Source: Lucifuga dentata
Lineage: Eukaryota > Chordata > Actinopteri > Ophidiiformes > Bythitidae
Assembly: GCA_014773175.1 (NCBI GenBank)
Contig: VXCM01000714.1
Span: 8,293 to 72,292, forward strand
Direction: 5' to 3'
Length of the DNA stretch: 64,000 nucleotides
Shown here: in pieces, positions 34,142-45,336 of the stretch
Numbering within the stretch: the first letter of the stretch is position 1
Layout: every line of letters starts with the position of its first letter
Notes under the pieces: model-generated
Told to the model about the DNA's origin: nothing
What the model saw: only the letters and a program-made list of their open reading frames with translations
The model's database searches: none
Position numbers and translations under genes: made by a program

Positions 34142-34760
34142 CATGTCGATAATGGCAAATATCATCATGCAACCATGTTCCCTCATTCATAAATGCCTGT
34201 TTCTGGCAACTTGATTGCCTTGAAAGAGACGATTTTTTAAATTACACTAGTGCAGTGCCTATTGAAAATGTGCCTGTTCAGAATGGGCTGGACTTTATGG
34301 TGTGTGCTGCAGCCTGCCATAGTTTAGTTCTGCACGTCCTTGTGAGCTAGCTTTGTTTGCTGTATGGGGTCGGGTTGAGAGCATGGCACTGGACCAAATC
34401 ATATGCTGCTGCCATGTTTGGAGTGGTTCCTGCCACACGGACTACTTTTTACTGGCACAGCTCAATTCAAGAACCGCTCATCCAAACAACTTCACACTGA
34501 CGCTGTACATACTTGGGTCCTGAGCAATAAACCTGCTGAATTTGAACTTCATACAGTGCCATGTTCTAGAGATGTTGGTGCCACAGAGATTCTGTCTTTA
34601 TTGTTAGATGTCGGAAAAGTGGTTCTTAAAAGCAGGATGAAATCTGGGAAACAGTTTAAACGTGTTAGTGATCAGTGAATTTGATAGGTAAGCTGATCAG
34701 TCAGTTTATTTAAATGGTGAGTTTTGATTTGAACTCACACATTCTGGTGGCACTGAGCTT
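34142..34760 (+). mobile_element. Family C copy interrupted by family E
   Basis: Left blocks (ATCATGCAACCATGTTCCCT) and right blocks (GTTAGTGATCAGTGAATTTG, TTCTGGTGGCACTGAGC) surround a family E insertion (34236-34640). Confidence 0.55.
34236..34640 (+). repeat. Family E repeat, copy 1
   Basis: CACTAGTGCAGTGCCTATTG to GAGATTCTGTCTTTATTGTT. The reverse complement recurs at 50066-50540 (CCTGTTCAGAATGGGCTGGA versus the same with two changes). The 91-codon reading frame across it has no recognisable domain and is probably fortuitous. Confidence 0.6.
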
Positions 34761-35317
34761 ATTCACAACTTCATCTGCTGCTACGTCCGTCTCTGAATAA
34801 CGTATCTGGATGCAAATCACATCTTCATGCCAGGCGTATATCGGGGCTAAATGAGCCGGAAAAACACTTGCGTCCCCCCCCACCCCCACACACACACACA
34901 CACACACATGCCCAATCACACACTTCCAGGGTTTTCGTCAGCCAGCAGTGACCCAGTGCATTAAGAACAGTGGAGTCACAGCATCCTTCGCTCTGCGTAG
35001 TGGCTTTGCTGAGTTTATGTTTAAGCCATCGAGCCAATAGCTGCGTCAGACTATAGAACAGATTTTGGCGCCTCAGCTTTGACATCACTGCATTCTGTCC
35101 AAACGGAAACAGTGAGTTTATGAGCCACGTCATTCCCGACACATGCTAAAGGTTCCTACAGGCTGAATTACAGGCATGGTATGTATGTAATTCTCTGAAA
35201 GGCGTTTTCTTGTATATATACACACATCACATCATCAAACTGTGATCTCAGCATTGTTAATACACAGATAAAGTCTGCAAACCACATGGTATGGAAGTTA
35301 ATGACATTAGTTAGAAC
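34761..35317. other. Spacer, nothing recognised
   Basis: A C-run and CA run at 34876-34908. No gene seen. Confidence 0.5.
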
Positions 35318-36395
35318 TTAAAGGAGCACATCAGTGATTTTGCATATTCAAGCACATTACTGCCAGCCATTTTCCAAAACATACTGCAGAAGTGATAAAT
35401 ATTAGAATAATTTTTCCTCGGCATCCCATTACGTGATTGAAATTATCTCATAAAGACTTGAATGCATCACAGCGAACCAAACTTTGTTCTTATTATTTTG
35501 CAAAAGTTATTTAATTTAACCATTTTCCAAAGTATAAATTCATATTTTAGTTTTTCTGTTATTTTGCCAAATCTCTTAAAGGACCATACCATCCATTTTC
35601 ACGTTTGACCTAATATAGTCAATTTTCATACACATAAGGTTACTACCAATCATTTCTCAAATCATAAAACCATATTTCAGTTTTCCTGATATTTTACAAA
35701 ATCTCTTAGTCTTTCAAAGTCAAATATTCAAGCTATACACCCACCTTAAAAATCCATGTTTCTCCTGCTAATAGTTATGCAAAATTATGAAGTCACGGTT
35801 GTTTAAATTTTTTGATAAACACAGGTCTTCTTTTGGGACTATATTCCCCAGTGGAGACATACATTTACTCTGCACTTTTATTGCACTTAAATGCTAAAAT
35901 TACATAACTTCTAAAAAAAACCCCTGAATACACGTCTTGTTGGTGATGATGGATTACCTATCCCAAGAACATTTCAAATATCAACAAGTTGATTTTAATA
36001 GCATAGCAGAATGAACTGAAACCAATGGAGGTCTGGAAGGTAGGAAAAACAATTTTAATTCACCATTCCAGTAGTATGCTTTGGGAAATGATTGTCAGTT
36101 AACCTTACGTCTATGAAAATTGAATATATTAGGCTCAAACATGCAAAATGGGTGGTATGGTCCTTTAATTTTTCAAAATCAAATGTTCAGCTGAAACGCA
36201 CACCTTAAAATTCAATGTTTTGCCTGCTAACACAAGAGTAGAAGCCACGGTTAACTTCTTGGTAAAAGCAGTCTTCTGGGACTATATTCCCTGGCGGAGA
36301 TGTACGTTTTCTACCGTGCAGCTCCATGCTGGCGGTTAAATGAAATTACTTCATTAAAAAAACTTAATAGATGTTTTGTTTGCTGTGATGTCTAT

Positions 36396-36426
<31 letters not shown>

Positions 36427-36716
36427 GTCCCACTAACTTTATTAATCCATCCAACATGGAGCTCCACACAAGGAAATGTATGTCTCCGCCAGGGAATATA
36501 GTCCCAGGAGAAGACTGCTTTTACAGAGAAATTAAAATGATGTTAGATGGTGAAATATTAAATTTTGAGGTGCCTGAACATTTGATTTTGAATGATTAGG
36601 GCATTTGGCTAAATATAGGGTTTTATGTTTTGGAAAATGGTTGTCAGAAATGTAACATGTATGCAGCTAATATTTATTGGGCTTAAACGTGCAAAATTGC
36701 TGGTATGGTCCTTTAA
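35318..36716 (+). mobile_element. Composite of family A copies with a nested one
   Basis: A left arm (TTAAAGGAGCACATCAGTGA) runs to 35519. Reverse-oriented interior follows, is interrupted by a complete copy (35576-36168), resumes at TTTTTCAAAATCAAATGTTC and switches again near 36388 to forward interior. The right end is GCTGGTATGGTCCTTTAA. At least three copies are involved. Confidence 0.72.
35576..36168 (-). mobile_element. Family A copy inserted into another family A copy at TTAA
   Basis: It is bounded by TTAA on both sides. The host reads GCCAAATCTC before it and TTTTTCAAAATCAAATGTTC after it. Uninterrupted relatives read CTCTTAATCTTTCAAAATC (38951-38970), so the insertion duplicated TTAA. 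This fixes the element ends as AGGACCATAC and GTATGGTCCT. Confidence 0.85.
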
Positions 36717-37464
36717 GTTTGTCTGCAGTTGATGTGTATTGATTTTAAACACGTTTGGATATTTGGCAGAGAAGAAAATCTCTCCTCATCATCACAAGTC
36801 TTTGAATTCAGTCGTCCCGATGGCGAAACTCTGCCTGAGTCGTGATTTCGTCCCACTGAGCTAAAACAGCTTTAAATGAGCATTTTTCATTGTCTCACAG
36901 AGTCAGAAAGTCCCGTTGAACTGGTTGAAACCAGTTTTGGGGGGTTAAATGACAGGTTTGGAGCTGCTGGAATTACACTGTTTGCAAGAAAGTTTCTAGT
37001 TCCAGAGAAAATTACAGCAGAAATTATCTGTCATTGTTTTGGAAGGTGTGGCGGTTTTTGCAGAGGGATTGCGGCGTTCCCTCAGGTCATTCTCATCCCA
37101 GTTTAACATCCGACCGGAACGCCGGAAACAAGGCGCTGGTCACGTTGTGTTCTCACAAAAAAAAAAAAAAAAAAAAAANCTCAGTTTCCCAGGTGTGTGT
37201 GTGTGTGTGTGTGTGAATGCTGGCTCGTCACCAGGTGCTTCTTCTTATTTCTTGAGTAGTGCTTAAACACGAATTACTGCAGTAAACCGGAGAGAAAAAC
37301 ACAAGACAGCAAGTGCCTCTGGCTTCATACCAGAAAACAACAGCAGGCGGAGGAATCTGTCCAAAAAAAAAAAAAAAAAANAAAAAAAAAAAAAAAAAAC
37401 ATTTACGAGCTCATTGTAACAACATCGAGCAATTCAGAGAGAAAGAGACATGGGGCGGATGTTA
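36717..37464. other. Spacer with A-runs and Ns
   Basis: A-runs with single Ns at 37158-37180 and 37363-37399, and a TG run at 37194-37214. No gene recognised. Confidence 0.5.
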
Positions 37465-38290
37465 TTAAAGGACAATACCGGCAATTTTGCACAATGAGCA
37501 CAATATAACCTGTATACACCAGGATACTCAAATAAAAATCTTAACCCTTGAATGCGTGAGTCATTTTCCATCCATTCCTACATACATCAGGTCGTTAGAG
37601 ACCCATAACTTACACAACGCAAATTGAGCTACAAAGTAAAATAGTTTTGCTCATAAACTTTTCAGAACATTCTATGAACGATAACAAACCAACAAAAAAA
37701 ACCCAACATTTTTTGCCATATTTTGTGATGAAACTAGCTGCGCTGTCAACTCTCAAAGAGCACAACGCCATGGAGCAGTTGGACATTCGGTTTCGCTTTC
37801 TCTGCAGAAAGTGGAGAATTTTGACTCGTCGCGTCGCAGCGATGTCTCACAGATAATATAAATAATACGTATGAAAAGTATAATTTGCTCAGAGTCTGGA
37901 AACAGTTGTGGTTCCGTCCAGATCAGAACCGGAGTCTGGACTTTGAGGATGACTGGTCTACATGTCACGTTACTGACAACCGTTTTCCAAAACATACTGC
38001 TGAAGCGGTATATATTACAGTTGTTTTTCCTACCTTCCAGACTGTCATTGGTTTCAGTTCATTCCAGGACGATATTAAAATCAACTTGTAGAGACTAGAA
38101 ACACACTTGAAATAGACAATCCATCACAGCGAACACGTGTCCATTAAGTTTGAAGGATTAGCAGATTTAGCAAAATAACAGGAAAACTAAAATACGGTTT
38201 TATGTTTGGAAATTGGTTGTCAGTCACATAATGTGTATGTGTAGTATTTATTGGGCTTAAACAGACAAAATCGTCAGTGTGGTCCTTTAA
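37465..38290 (+). mobile_element. Family A copy with nested unknown repeat
   Basis: TTAAAGGACAATACCGGCAA and, after an insertion of about 435 bp (about 37522-37955), CATGTCACGTTACTGACAAC to GTCAGTGTGGTCCTTTAA. The insert starts near TTAACCCTTGAATGCGTGAG, which resembles a piggyBac-type terminus. Confidence 0.75.
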
Positions 38291-38444
38291 CATGGATGTG
38301 AACATGTGATATAATTGTGGCCAAAACAGCCGGCCACTGAGGCCAGAATGAAGGGCCGCACACCATTCGCGTTTTGAAACGACATGGACAGCATTTATTT
38401 GACTTAAAAGTGCCGTCATCTACGATTGGCCAAGCAAAGAGGGA

Positions 38445-38482
<38 letters not shown>

Positions 38483-38822
38483 AAACAAACATGGCAAATA
38501 ACTTTGTCGTTTTGCAGCCAATGAAAGTAACAGCAATTCCTCTTCTTCATTACTCAACAACAACTTTCTTTTCACTTCCTCTGTGTGGTTTTTACTGAAA
38601 CAGCTTCTACATCTGCTGGTATTTGTTTTTTTTTTTTTTTTTTNTTTTTTTTTTTTTGGTTAAAAGCGACTTTGTCCTACAGCGCCAACCTAACATGGTG
38701 ATCTGTGCAGTCATTCGTGGTTCTGGCACTTTCATGACGACCATGCATCACGTGTGGTCGTCATGAAAGCATGAAAACCACAAATTCCAGGTCATCCACA
38801 TGGATGGTCAATTTCTGGAGTG
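38291..38822 (-). repeat. Family F repeat, reverse copy
   Basis: It directly abuts the preceding family A element. The reverse order of family F blocks is seen (GCCAAAACAGCCGGCCACTG, CAAATAACTTTGTCGTTTTG, CCTACAGCGCCAACCTAAC). It includes a GA-run, a T-run with N, and a perfect 15-bp hairpin at 38729-38769. Confidence 0.55.
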
Positions 38823-39422
38823 TTAAAGGACCATACTTGCCATTTTACTTGTTTGAGCCTAATATATTCAATTTTCATACATGTTACATTACTGACAATC
38901 ATTTCCCAAAGGATAAAACCGTATTTCAGCTTTCCTGATATTTTGCTAAACCTCTTAATCTTTCAAAATCAAATATTCAAGTGATACACCCACCTTAAAA
39001 ATCAATGTTTCGCCTGTTAATAGTTAATAGCCTTATGAAGTCATGGTCCTTTAAATTTTTCGATAAACGCAGGTCTTCTTTTGGGACTATCTTCCCCAGT
39101 GGAAGCATACATTCACTCTCCACTCCTTTTTATGCACTTAAATGCTAAAATTACAAAACTTCTTAAAAAACCTGAATACACGTCTTGCTGGTGATGATGG
39201 ATTACCTATCCCAAGAACGTTTCAAGTATCAAGAAGTTGATTTTAATAGCGTACCAGAATGAACTGAAACCAATGGTGGTCTGGAAGGTAGGAAAAACAT
39301 TTTTAATTCACCATTACAGTAGTATGCTTTGGTAAATGACTGTCGGTAACGATCGTCGGTATGTGTATGAAAATTGAATATATCAGGCTCAAACATGCAA
39401 AATGGCTGGTATGGTCCTTTAA
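38823..39422 (-). mobile_element. Family A copy
   Basis: TTAAAGGACCATACTTGCCA to GCTGGTATGGTCCTTTAA, 600 bp, complete. It preserves the uninterrupted CTCTTAATCTTTC site. Confidence 0.82.
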
Positions 39423-40227
39423 GCATAAACCAGGCAAATTGTCATTGTTATTATACAGACAATGAAAGACTTTTATTCAATGTTCGTATGCTGTGAGTGT
39501 GTTCGGATGTGTTAAAAAAATTAAAAATCTCCATACATTCAGNCCAAACTTATTTAAGCCGAATCCCCACCATACCAAAAGCACATCTCATAAAGCTGCT
39601 GTAATTACGCTTTGGCTTTGGTGTCTGTGGTAACAAATCAGGGCAGCGAGAATGGAATTTTCACACAAAACTTCCCACTACCGTCCTAATTTCTCCCTAT
39701 GTGGCACGTCTTTCTCTTAAAAACTCATAAAGGCTTTCTGGAAAACTTTTCGACCCTCTCAGCACCTCTGCTAATGTCAAACATAAAAATCCAACTGTTT
39801 CTGTTTGGGCAAAAGTAAAGTAGCTGCCAAAGGGATGGATGATTAAAGGATAAAGAAAGACATGGTGCTGAGGAAAACAATCCTTAAAATAATTCTTACA
39901 TTTTATGCTGAATATTTAGAAACAGAAACTCCAGTAGATGTTTGAATTGATGTTTCTTGTTTGGACTGTGATTAAGGAAATGATGTTGAATTAGCCGTGC
40001 ACATGGATGGAATTAAAATAGCCTGAATATGTATGACTCATTGCTTCATTGGCTTACAGGAAGACGTCCACAGGTGAGGAAATATACATGCAGAATATTT
40101 ACGCTTTTACACACGTTGAATAAATTGAATCATCGTCACATAATCTGTGGTAGTCAGAATACACCAACATCAATTTATGCTGATTTCAGTTTGATTATGG
40201 TGTTTATGCGAAGCCAAAATTGATTGC
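39423..40227. other. Spacer, nothing recognised
   Basis: One N (39543) without an obvious flanking duplication. No coding or repeat signature. Confidence 0.45.
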
Positions 40228-40879
40228 CTAAAAGGCCAGAACCAGCATGTTTGAGCCCAATATATACGTTATATTAATGACAACCTTTCCAAAACATAAA
40301 ACTGTATTTTAGTTTTCCTGTTATTTCTTCAAATCCCCTAATCTTTCAAAATCAAATGTCCAGCTGTCCACCTTAAAATTCAATATTTCGCCTTCTAACT
40401 TTTATGTGCGATTGTAGAAGGCACAGCCAGTTTAATTTCTCAATAAAAGCTGTCTTCTCATGGGAATGTATTTCCTGGCAGAGACATAAGTCATCTTCCG
40501 TGCAGCTTTGTGTTGGATCAGTTAAATAAAGATACTTAGGCAAAAAAAAAAAAAAAAAAAAAAAGCTAAAAGACATAATGGGGGTCATTCCTATGTTCCC
40601 TGGGTCCTATGTTCCCCAGATCTATAGAGCACATAATGGGTTAGGTTTAAGATAGAATACTTTTAGAATATTATGAGAATACCTATAGAATATAGTTTGA
40701 ATATTGAACTGGGGAACTTAGGACCCTGGGAACATAGATAGGCTCCCAACATAATTTTCACTGTAATGGACTGTGTATCTCAAGCGTGTTTTAAGTCTCT
40801 ACAAGTTGATTTTAATATCGTGAACTGAAACCAATGGCACTCCGGAAGGTAGGAAAAACAATTCAAAATTTTGGGAAAT
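40228..40879 (-). mobile_element. Family A copy, eroded left and truncated right
   Basis: GCATGTTTGAGCCCAATATA at the left with the first bases degraded. The complete reverse interior follows and ends at TTTTGGGAAATGG where family C begins. A 168-bp TIR element is nested at 40580-40747. Confidence 0.7.
40580..40747. mobile_element. Short TIR element ('CTATGTTCCC...GGGAACATAG')
   Basis: Imperfect inverted ends of about 38 bp (ATTCCTATGTTCCCTGGGTC against its counterpart in the last 40 bases) bound an AT-rich core. The flanks share ACATAAT, a probable 7-8 bp target duplication consistent with hAT. Confidence 0.65.
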
Positions 40880-41420
40880 GGTCAGTTTCAGTCTGATGGT
40901 AAATATCAGCAATATGAAATCTAGGTGAATTTTTAAACTGTATTTACCTCAGGTATGTTAGTGATCAATAATTTGATAGATAAGTCTGATCAGTCAGACT
41001 TATTTAGATGGTGAGTTTTGATTTGATCTCACACATTCTCGTGGCACTGAGTCTCAAGCTTCCTCAAGCTTCATCTACATACACACACACACACACACAC
41101 ACGCACACACACACCACCCCCTGGTGCACCAAGACCACACCCTATGGAGAGTTCATCTTAGTGCCAATCTCTTAAAATGTACCTCTAAATTATGAATTGC
41201 ATTATGAATTCTGATTCTTAAATATGAAGCAGTTCATTAACATGTCGATCTTCATTGGCTTTTACCTGAGACACACCTGACAACAAGCTACCTAACTTAA
41301 ACACCAGTGGGCTGTTTAACGTAAGAGAAGACTCATGAATGAGCTTCGATTATCGCAGCACTTATTTAATGTGACGCTGTGTAGCTACCATGATTTTTTT
41401 TTTTTAAATTCCACCCTTTT
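40880..41420 (+). mobile_element. Family C copy (contiguous)
   Basis: GGTAAATATCAGCAATATGA, GATCAGTCAGACTTATTTAG, a CA-run (41080-41113), GAAGCAGTTCATTAACATGT and CTTATTTAATGTGACGCTGT appear in uninterrupted order. It is the reference used to see the splits in the 9640-12235 copy. Confidence 0.6.
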
Positions 41421-41491
41421 CCTCNCACTTATTTAATGTGACGCTGTGTAGCTACCATGATTTTTTTTTTTTAAATTCCACCCTTTTCCTC
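41359..41491. other. Single-N contig-overlap duplication
   Basis: 66 bp on each side of the N at 41425 are identical. Confidence 0.9.
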
Positions 41492-42115
41492 TTATTTTTA
41501 AGGGAAAATAATTTTGTGATTTTTGTCATGTTTCCACAACTAATCTGACTTTGATGCTCAATATGAATGACATGACGCCCTCCTGGGGAATATGTAAAGA
41601 AAAGTAGGGCTCTAAGCGCTGTTTTCCTTTAAGGAAAGCAGAGAGAGGAGCATATTGCTGCTGTGGTGTGCGTGTGTGTGCGTGTTGTATCCAACAGACG
41701 TGGGGAGCTGAGGTACCGTGGAAACAGACATGCAGGGGAATGAGTTTCATTAGCTCAGCAGGCTCCCATCACTCACTCTGCAACTGGAGCAGAACGCCGA
41801 GCGGCTAAATACGAAGAGTCGAATCCACAGTGTGAGACATGAGGCAACGAAATGCACTAAAGCGATAAATAAATTTTTAAAAAATTTCAGAGGAAATAAG
41901 TTACTAGAGGCAAATCAGCCAGCAGGGTTTTTGCTTTGAGACCAGTTTTTGTATTGATGCGTTTGGAGTTCAAGTTCACGATCTATTCCAGGTTCAAAAA
42001 GCCTGTGAACCATTTTGACCGTGGGACACTCAAACACAAAAATCCCACGCAAAATTTCCCTTTGCAAAATATGCAAAATTATAGAGCCCTCATATAATAT
42101 CCAGGGGAAAAAATG
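41492..42115. other. Spacer, nothing recognised
   Basis: No supported gene. It borders the inverted-repeat elements on the right. Confidence 0.4.
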
Positions 42116-42460
42116 GATATCGTGGCCATGTATTATGAATTTGTTCCCATGCTTTATTAATACGTGCACATGTTCTTTCCCTGGTTTTAGTTAAATTGTG
42201 GCCGCGTTTTGCCAAATTGTTTCCTCATTTTAGTTAAATCGCAAGTTTCATCAATTTGTTTCTTGGTTAAAGTTAAATTTTTGTTAAGTTTTACTAATTT
42301 GTTCCCTCACTTTACCAAGATCTTGGCCACGCTTTATCATTTTGTTAATTTTTTTTTTTTAATTATTCAAAATTTAACTTAAACCAGGGAATGAATAATA
42401 AACCATGAGCACATATTAGTAAAGCATGGGTACAAATTCACAATACGCGGCCACGATATC
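42116..42460. repeat. Large inverted repeat, 57-bp arms
   Basis: The arms 42116-42172 and 42404-42460 start GATATCGTGGCC. They match at about 50 of 57 positions in reverse complement, with a 231-bp spacer. The arm sequence (CCCATGCTTTATTAATA) resembles the minisatellite unit at 45337-46030. Confidence 0.75.
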
Positions 42461-42482
42461 TTTTTTTTTTTCTTTACCGCAT

Positions 42483-42869
42483 CTCATATGTACAGCGCCC
42501 TAAAGGGACATGATAATATATATTTTTTATTTCTAGCCTCTGGTGCACATAAGATTGTTTCTGGTGTGCAAAAGATATGGGTTCTTGTAATATCTGGTGC
42601 TAACGCAATATTATGAGGTGCATCAGAAACCCTTTTTGGTAGAAATTCTGTTATGACTCAATGACATGTAGATACACAGAATAAGCAGACCAAGATATCT
42701 TTGCCTTTTTGAGATCTGAAATATATCAGACAGTATCATCAACCAGCTACCGGAAAAGGTTTCTCATGTGCACGAGATCATTTCTGATGTGCACAAGAAA
42801 GTATCTCCAGAGAAACTAGCAATTAATTTATTTTTTCTCATGTCCCTTTAGGGTCTCCGTACATATGAG
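42483..42869. mobile_element. TIR element ('CTCATATGTAC...CCCTAAAGGGACATGA')
   Basis: Inverted ends of about 31 bp include a 16-bp perfect block CCCTAAAGGGACATGA (42498-42513 and 42838-42853). The interior has repeated GGTGCACATAAGATT / GATGTGCACAAGAAA motifs. No coding content. Confidence 0.7.
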
Positions 42870-43280
42870 GGGCTCCATGAAAAATCAAGATCTTCTGTTT
42901 ATATTCAAACAAAAGGCTGAAGAGTGAGTAGCAGCACTTGTACCTGTGAGTGAGAGCTACACTACAAACGTTCCTTGTGAAGAGTAATAGTGTCTTAAAT
43001 TTGATTATACACCAGCAGGTCGAGTCACTGGGGAGTTCTGCATGGGTCATGAGAACCACCCCACCCTGCTCATGTCAGCGTCCGCCTCTCAAATTTAATT
43101 AATTAGACTGTTTCTAAGGGAGCTCTCCCTGTCGGCCTGGAACCTGGCGTCTAGGCCCGAATGCCTCATTGTGAAACTTCTGAACTTTTCATCAGGAATT
43201 CAGAAAAATTGCTACCATGGAAACTCCAGGAAAAAATGAAGATTACATACAGAATATGGCCATTTTACTTAGGTTTAGGA
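42870..43280. other. Spacer, nothing recognised
   Basis: No supported gene or repeat. Confidence 0.4.
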
Positions 43281-43720
43281 ACATTCTTAAGGCAGTTACA
43301 CACCAAGAGCAATGCGATAAATAATGTGAAACTGCAAATTTCTCGGGGATGAATTTGTCACGGTAAATATATTTACACCAAATATGATGCGAAAAAAAAC
43401 AAAAAATGGAGTCAATTTCAATCATGATGACCTGATGCTGACTAACAAAAGGAGGACAAAACTGAGATTTTGGTTGCATCCTATACAGGAGGAAGAAAAA
43501 GCAGAATTTCATTGTTTGATACAGGAATTAAAAAAAAAAAAAGGGTTTATCACGACAGCTTTTAGGCAACGCCTGGACCCACCATTGTCAAAAGCTCTTC
43601 ATCTATCCTTCACACGTTTCTTTATCATTTTTGTCCCTTCATATCATAGAGGGACAATGTTCAACATTTGGTTTCGCAGGCGAAAAGTTGAAAAAATGGA
43701 TCATTCCAGCAAATAATCAG
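43281..43720 (+). repeat. Family G repeat, copy 2
   Basis: Colinear with 15074-15757, with larger divergence. The short reading frame across it has no recognisable domain. Confidence 0.5.
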
Positions 43721-44173
43721 CCTTGTCTTTATGCTTGCGAACAATTTTATGTCCTGACTGACAGTTAAAGTAAGTGGAATGCGATTCAACCTCGTAATCA
43801 AACGCCGATTTCTTCGAGACAGTTTTGAGTGTGAAGTCTGACCAAACAGCGCTTCTGCAGATGGGAAGGCCGTCTGTCAGCACCAATCACGTCATCTGCT
43901 TCCTGTTTGCAGTTTTACGAGGCTCTGCCATGTTCCATTCAGTTCTCTGTACGTTCCCCCTCCACCATCAGAACCCAAGCTCCACCCTCACAGAACCCGA
44001 GCTCCACCCTCACAGCTGAGCGTGTTCATTTGACACATACTGTATGCACATATGTTCACTGCACTTGTGAACACTGAACAAATACAAGATCACTACATTG
44101 ATAATCTTAATGGTTATTCACACAACTCAAAAATATATTTACAGCTATATTTACAGCTTTGCCCCTCATCCCC
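43721..44173. other. Spacer with a small tandem duplication
   Basis: AGCTCCACCCTCACAGAACC-type units repeat twice at about 43970-44013. Nothing else recognised. Confidence 0.45.
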
Positions 44174-44290
44174 TTAAAGGGCAATACTGACGATTTTTCA
44201 TGTTTGAGCCCAAAATATACAACCCACATACATGTTACATTACTGACAACCATTTCCCCAAAATATACCATTTGAAGTCTTGAACCATGC
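44174..44290 (+). mobile_element. Family A left-end fragment
   Basis: TTAAAGGGCAATACTGACGA to AACCATTTCCCCAAAATATA, then a short interior piece (TTGAAGTCTTGAACCATGC) before family C starts. Confidence 0.7.
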
Positions 44291-44590
44291 ATGCTCGTGA
44301 CACATCCATGTTCCCTCATTCATAAACACCCCTTACTGGCATCTTTAGCGTTTGCCTTGAAAGAGGCATGACTACAGTATTTCCTTATTTACATGTCAAG
44401 TAAGTGATTCATAAAATACAATGGCATGCAAAAATTAAGGTCTGCTTCTGTCTGGTAGTAAATTTCAGCGGTATGAAATCTGAACAACAATTTAAATATG
44501 AATTAGTGATCAATAAATTTGATAGATAAGGCCACTCAGCTGATCAGTTGATTTAAAGTTTTAACTGATTTTGCACACATTCTCATGATG
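44290..44590 (+). mobile_element. Family C copy (left part)
   Basis: CATGTTCCCTCATTCATAAA, GGTAGTAAATTTCAGCGGTA and GGCCACTCAGCTGATCAGTT. Confidence 0.6.
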
Positions 44591-44992
44591 CAGTACAGCA
44601 GTGAAAGTGGTGATTTTTGCTTTTTCGCTTGTTAACTTTAAATTGACAGAACAGATTCTCACAATTCTTTAACAACTCCTACTTAAAAACTACCCTCAGT
44701 AATATGTTTTAAAATTGTAATCCACTGAGCATATGCTTTAAATTAGATTTTCACAGAGTGGGTATCCATGAAAAGCACTGGAGGGAAAACAGAGTCATCA
44801 GACACAGAGGCCACCAAAATAAGGAAACGGATGAAGAAAAATTCCTGGACGCTGCTGTGAGAACAGAAAAGGTTTGCCAGCCATGGATTTTCTCACACAA
44901 CACACACACACGCACACACACACACACACACGCATTAATTCACTCAAAGGGGCACACTTCTCTCATTCACATACACACAGTAGGCTGACTAC
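44591..44992. repeat. Spacer with CA microsatellite
   Basis: CA/CGCA run at 44898-44934. No gene recognised. Confidence 0.7.
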
Positions 44993-45088
44993 ATGAATGA
45001 GTGTGTCCAAATAGTGCATGGGAACGAGTTACTCAAAGCATGGCTCAGACATGTATAGTGTGGCCACAAGTTACTAATGTGTGGAACA
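44993..45088. repeat. First units of the 43-bp minisatellite
   Basis: About two diverged units (GTGCATGGGAACGAGTTACT, GTGGCCACAAGTTACTAATG) precede the hAT insertion that splits the array. Confidence 0.65.
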
Positions 45089-45328
45089 CAGGGTCGGATT
45101 GGCCATCAGGAGAGGTGGGACTTTTCCTGGTGGGCCGCAGCCATCGGTCGGTGGCCTTTGCACTCCACCATATAATGTTAATTAAAATGAATTAAACTAA
45201 GAAGACAATTTTTTTCTTTCATAATTTTCTTGGCATGGAGAAACAGCAGACAATTACCGACTTATTCACCCCATCTCCAGCATCACTGGATTTTCTTGTG
45301 GCCATTCTATAGCGCCCCCCCAACCCTG
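45089..45328. mobile_element. 240-bp hAT-like MITE with perfect 8-bp target duplication
   Basis: It begins CAGGGTCGGATTGGCCATCA and ends CCCCCAACCCTG. The 8-mer GTGGAACA is duplicated at 45081-45088 and 45329-45336. Removing the element plus one duplication restores a minisatellite unit (ATGTGTGGAACAAGATAC). The interior TGGTGGGCCGCAGCCATC is typical of this fish family. Confidence 0.85.
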
Positions 45329-45336
45329 GTGGAACA

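Noticed and set aside
34403..34678. 91-codon open frame
   Set aside because: It lies in a dispersed repeat (family E) also present at 50066-50540 and shows no domain.
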